Below are positions 63,247 through 64,000 of a DNA stretch of 64,000 nucleotides, piece by piece. Numbering within the stretch: position 1 is the first letter of the stretch; every line of letters begins with the position of its first letter. The DNA comes from Symsagittifera roscoffensis (taxonomy: Eukaryota > Xenacoelomorpha > Acoela > Convolutidae), in contig NC_087065.1 of NCBI RefSeq assembly GCF_963678635.1, forward strand, positions 19,607,623 through 19,671,622, given 5' to 3'. Below the pieces are notes generated by a model, which saw only the letters and a program-made list of their open reading frames with translations, did not search any database and was not told where the DNA came from. The position numbers were made by a program, and so were the translations under genes.

Positions 63247-64000
63247 GTGATACATCAATTTTTTTTATTCCTTTGGCTGTGCGAGAAATTAAAAATTTAG
63301 GGCAATCTAATTATGAATAGGTAATTCTAATCTCTTAGCGCTCAGTTCTTTAACTGTATTCTTTTTTTTACAGGAATTTCGTAAGACTATAACGTATGAT
63401 ATAATGAAGAACAGTTTTTGAACATCATGAAACAGGTTTGTTTATCAATAAACAATTCGTTTTTATGTTGGAATGTCAATAACAACATAATAAAAAAAAC
63501 TGCTCGTGCTGGGGCAAAACTTTTTTTGCTTGCATTTTAAAGTGCAATTTAAGTATTTGTGATTGAAATATTGATTGCGCCATATCAAGCAGTTTTTGTT
63601 TTAAAAAAATGATTAACCTGTATGAACGCTTTAAAAGTTTGAAAATTGCTTATCCTTTTTTCGTAAATCTTACCCCATAAAACAAGTTAAGTACAATGTT
63701 ACATGTTTTTCTTCTTGTATGCAGTTTTTGGATTAACCATTTCACCAAAATTTATTTTGGAATGATTCCGGAGCCGTATCAATTCACTGCTTAGGCAACG
63801 CATTGACTGATAAAACAGGCCTCAGGTATCAGTTTTTAAATGGCCATATATGGCATTTTTCAAACTAATAAATTAGAAAAAGTAACCAAATAAAAATTAT
63901 TTTCTTGTTTTTACGCTCAATAGAACGCTTATGTAGCCTTACTTCAGTTCTCAAAGTAAGCTTTCCGAAACTTCAAACTTTTTGTTTTCCAATTTCTCAT
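63247..64000. other. start of intron 22, no further exon
   Basis: No FN3-like exon is found to the end of the window. CTGCTCGTGCTGGGGCAAAA near 63502 faintly resembles the start of the hairpin repeat (CTGCTCGTATCAGGGCGAAG), but too little follows to call a copy. Confidence 0.55.

Noticed and set aside
63370-63390. TTTTTTTTTACAG acceptor followed within 7 bp by GTAAGA, as a possible micro-exon after exon 22
   Set aside because: Nothing but splice-like dinucleotides supports a 7-bp exon, and it would break the 1-1 phase rule of the gene.

Overview
This window is eukaryotic, AT-rich genomic DNA from an animal. Coding sequence occurs as short GT-AG exons in long introns full of transposons. The Ty3/gypsy-like Gag-Pol remnants and the fibronectin-type-III-like exons suggest a marine invertebrate, possibly a tunicate. 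That placement is inference from the look of the proteins, with no marker gene to support it. One assembly gap (200 N) lies at 26821-27020.

The only intact host gene seen is on the + strand. It is a row of 22 exons between 16997 and 63246. Every exon starts and ends in phase 1 and encodes one extracellular domain of 88-112 residues that resembles a divergent fibronectin type III (FN3) fold. Joining them gives 2,120 codons with no stop codon at any junction. Each domain carries an FN3-like G-L-x-P-G-x-x-Y motif, lacks the usual B-strand Trp, and nearly always has one Cys before the last strand plus a terminal Cys-Thr. No start codon, signal peptide, membrane segment or enzyme domain is visible, so both ends of the gene lie outside the window or are not recognisable. 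The exons fall into subtypes (A, A', B1, B2) that repeat in order: B1-B2-A in exons 4-6, 17-19 and 20-22, with incomplete versions at 13-14 and 15-16, and a two-exon A-A' unit repeated three times (exons 7-12).

Positions 1-9650, upstream of the exons, hold mobile-element debris. These are a minus-strand, A/C-rich virus-like or retroelement-like coding remnant (about 1560-3896), a broken hAT transposase with BED finger (4068-5415), a MITE (5443-5898), and a cluster of one inverted and several direct copies of a hairpin-containing repeat (6050-9165). A Ty3/gypsy-like element (9949-16743) follows. It is bounded by inverted rather than direct terminal repeats, carries an exact 1,351-bp internal duplication, and is inserted in an older hAT MITE with a near-perfect 5-bp target duplication.

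The introns hold further layers. The roughly 12-kb intron 3 has palindrome-rich MITEs, LINE reverse-transcriptase remnants and a three-unit tandem array that copies the splice acceptor of exon 4. Intron 4 has a minisatellite inside 15-bp terminal inverted repeats. Intron 12 holds a degraded LTR retrotransposon (45257-51732). Four or more hAT-type MITEs (two with clear 8-bp target duplications) and one larger hAT element with a broken transposase (58015-59883) sit in the 3' half. A G24-centred palindrome lies in intron 20.

Coordinates of exons and transposon ends were read by eye from splice sites, reading frames and repeat ends. No alignment or database search was run, so family names rest on visible motifs.
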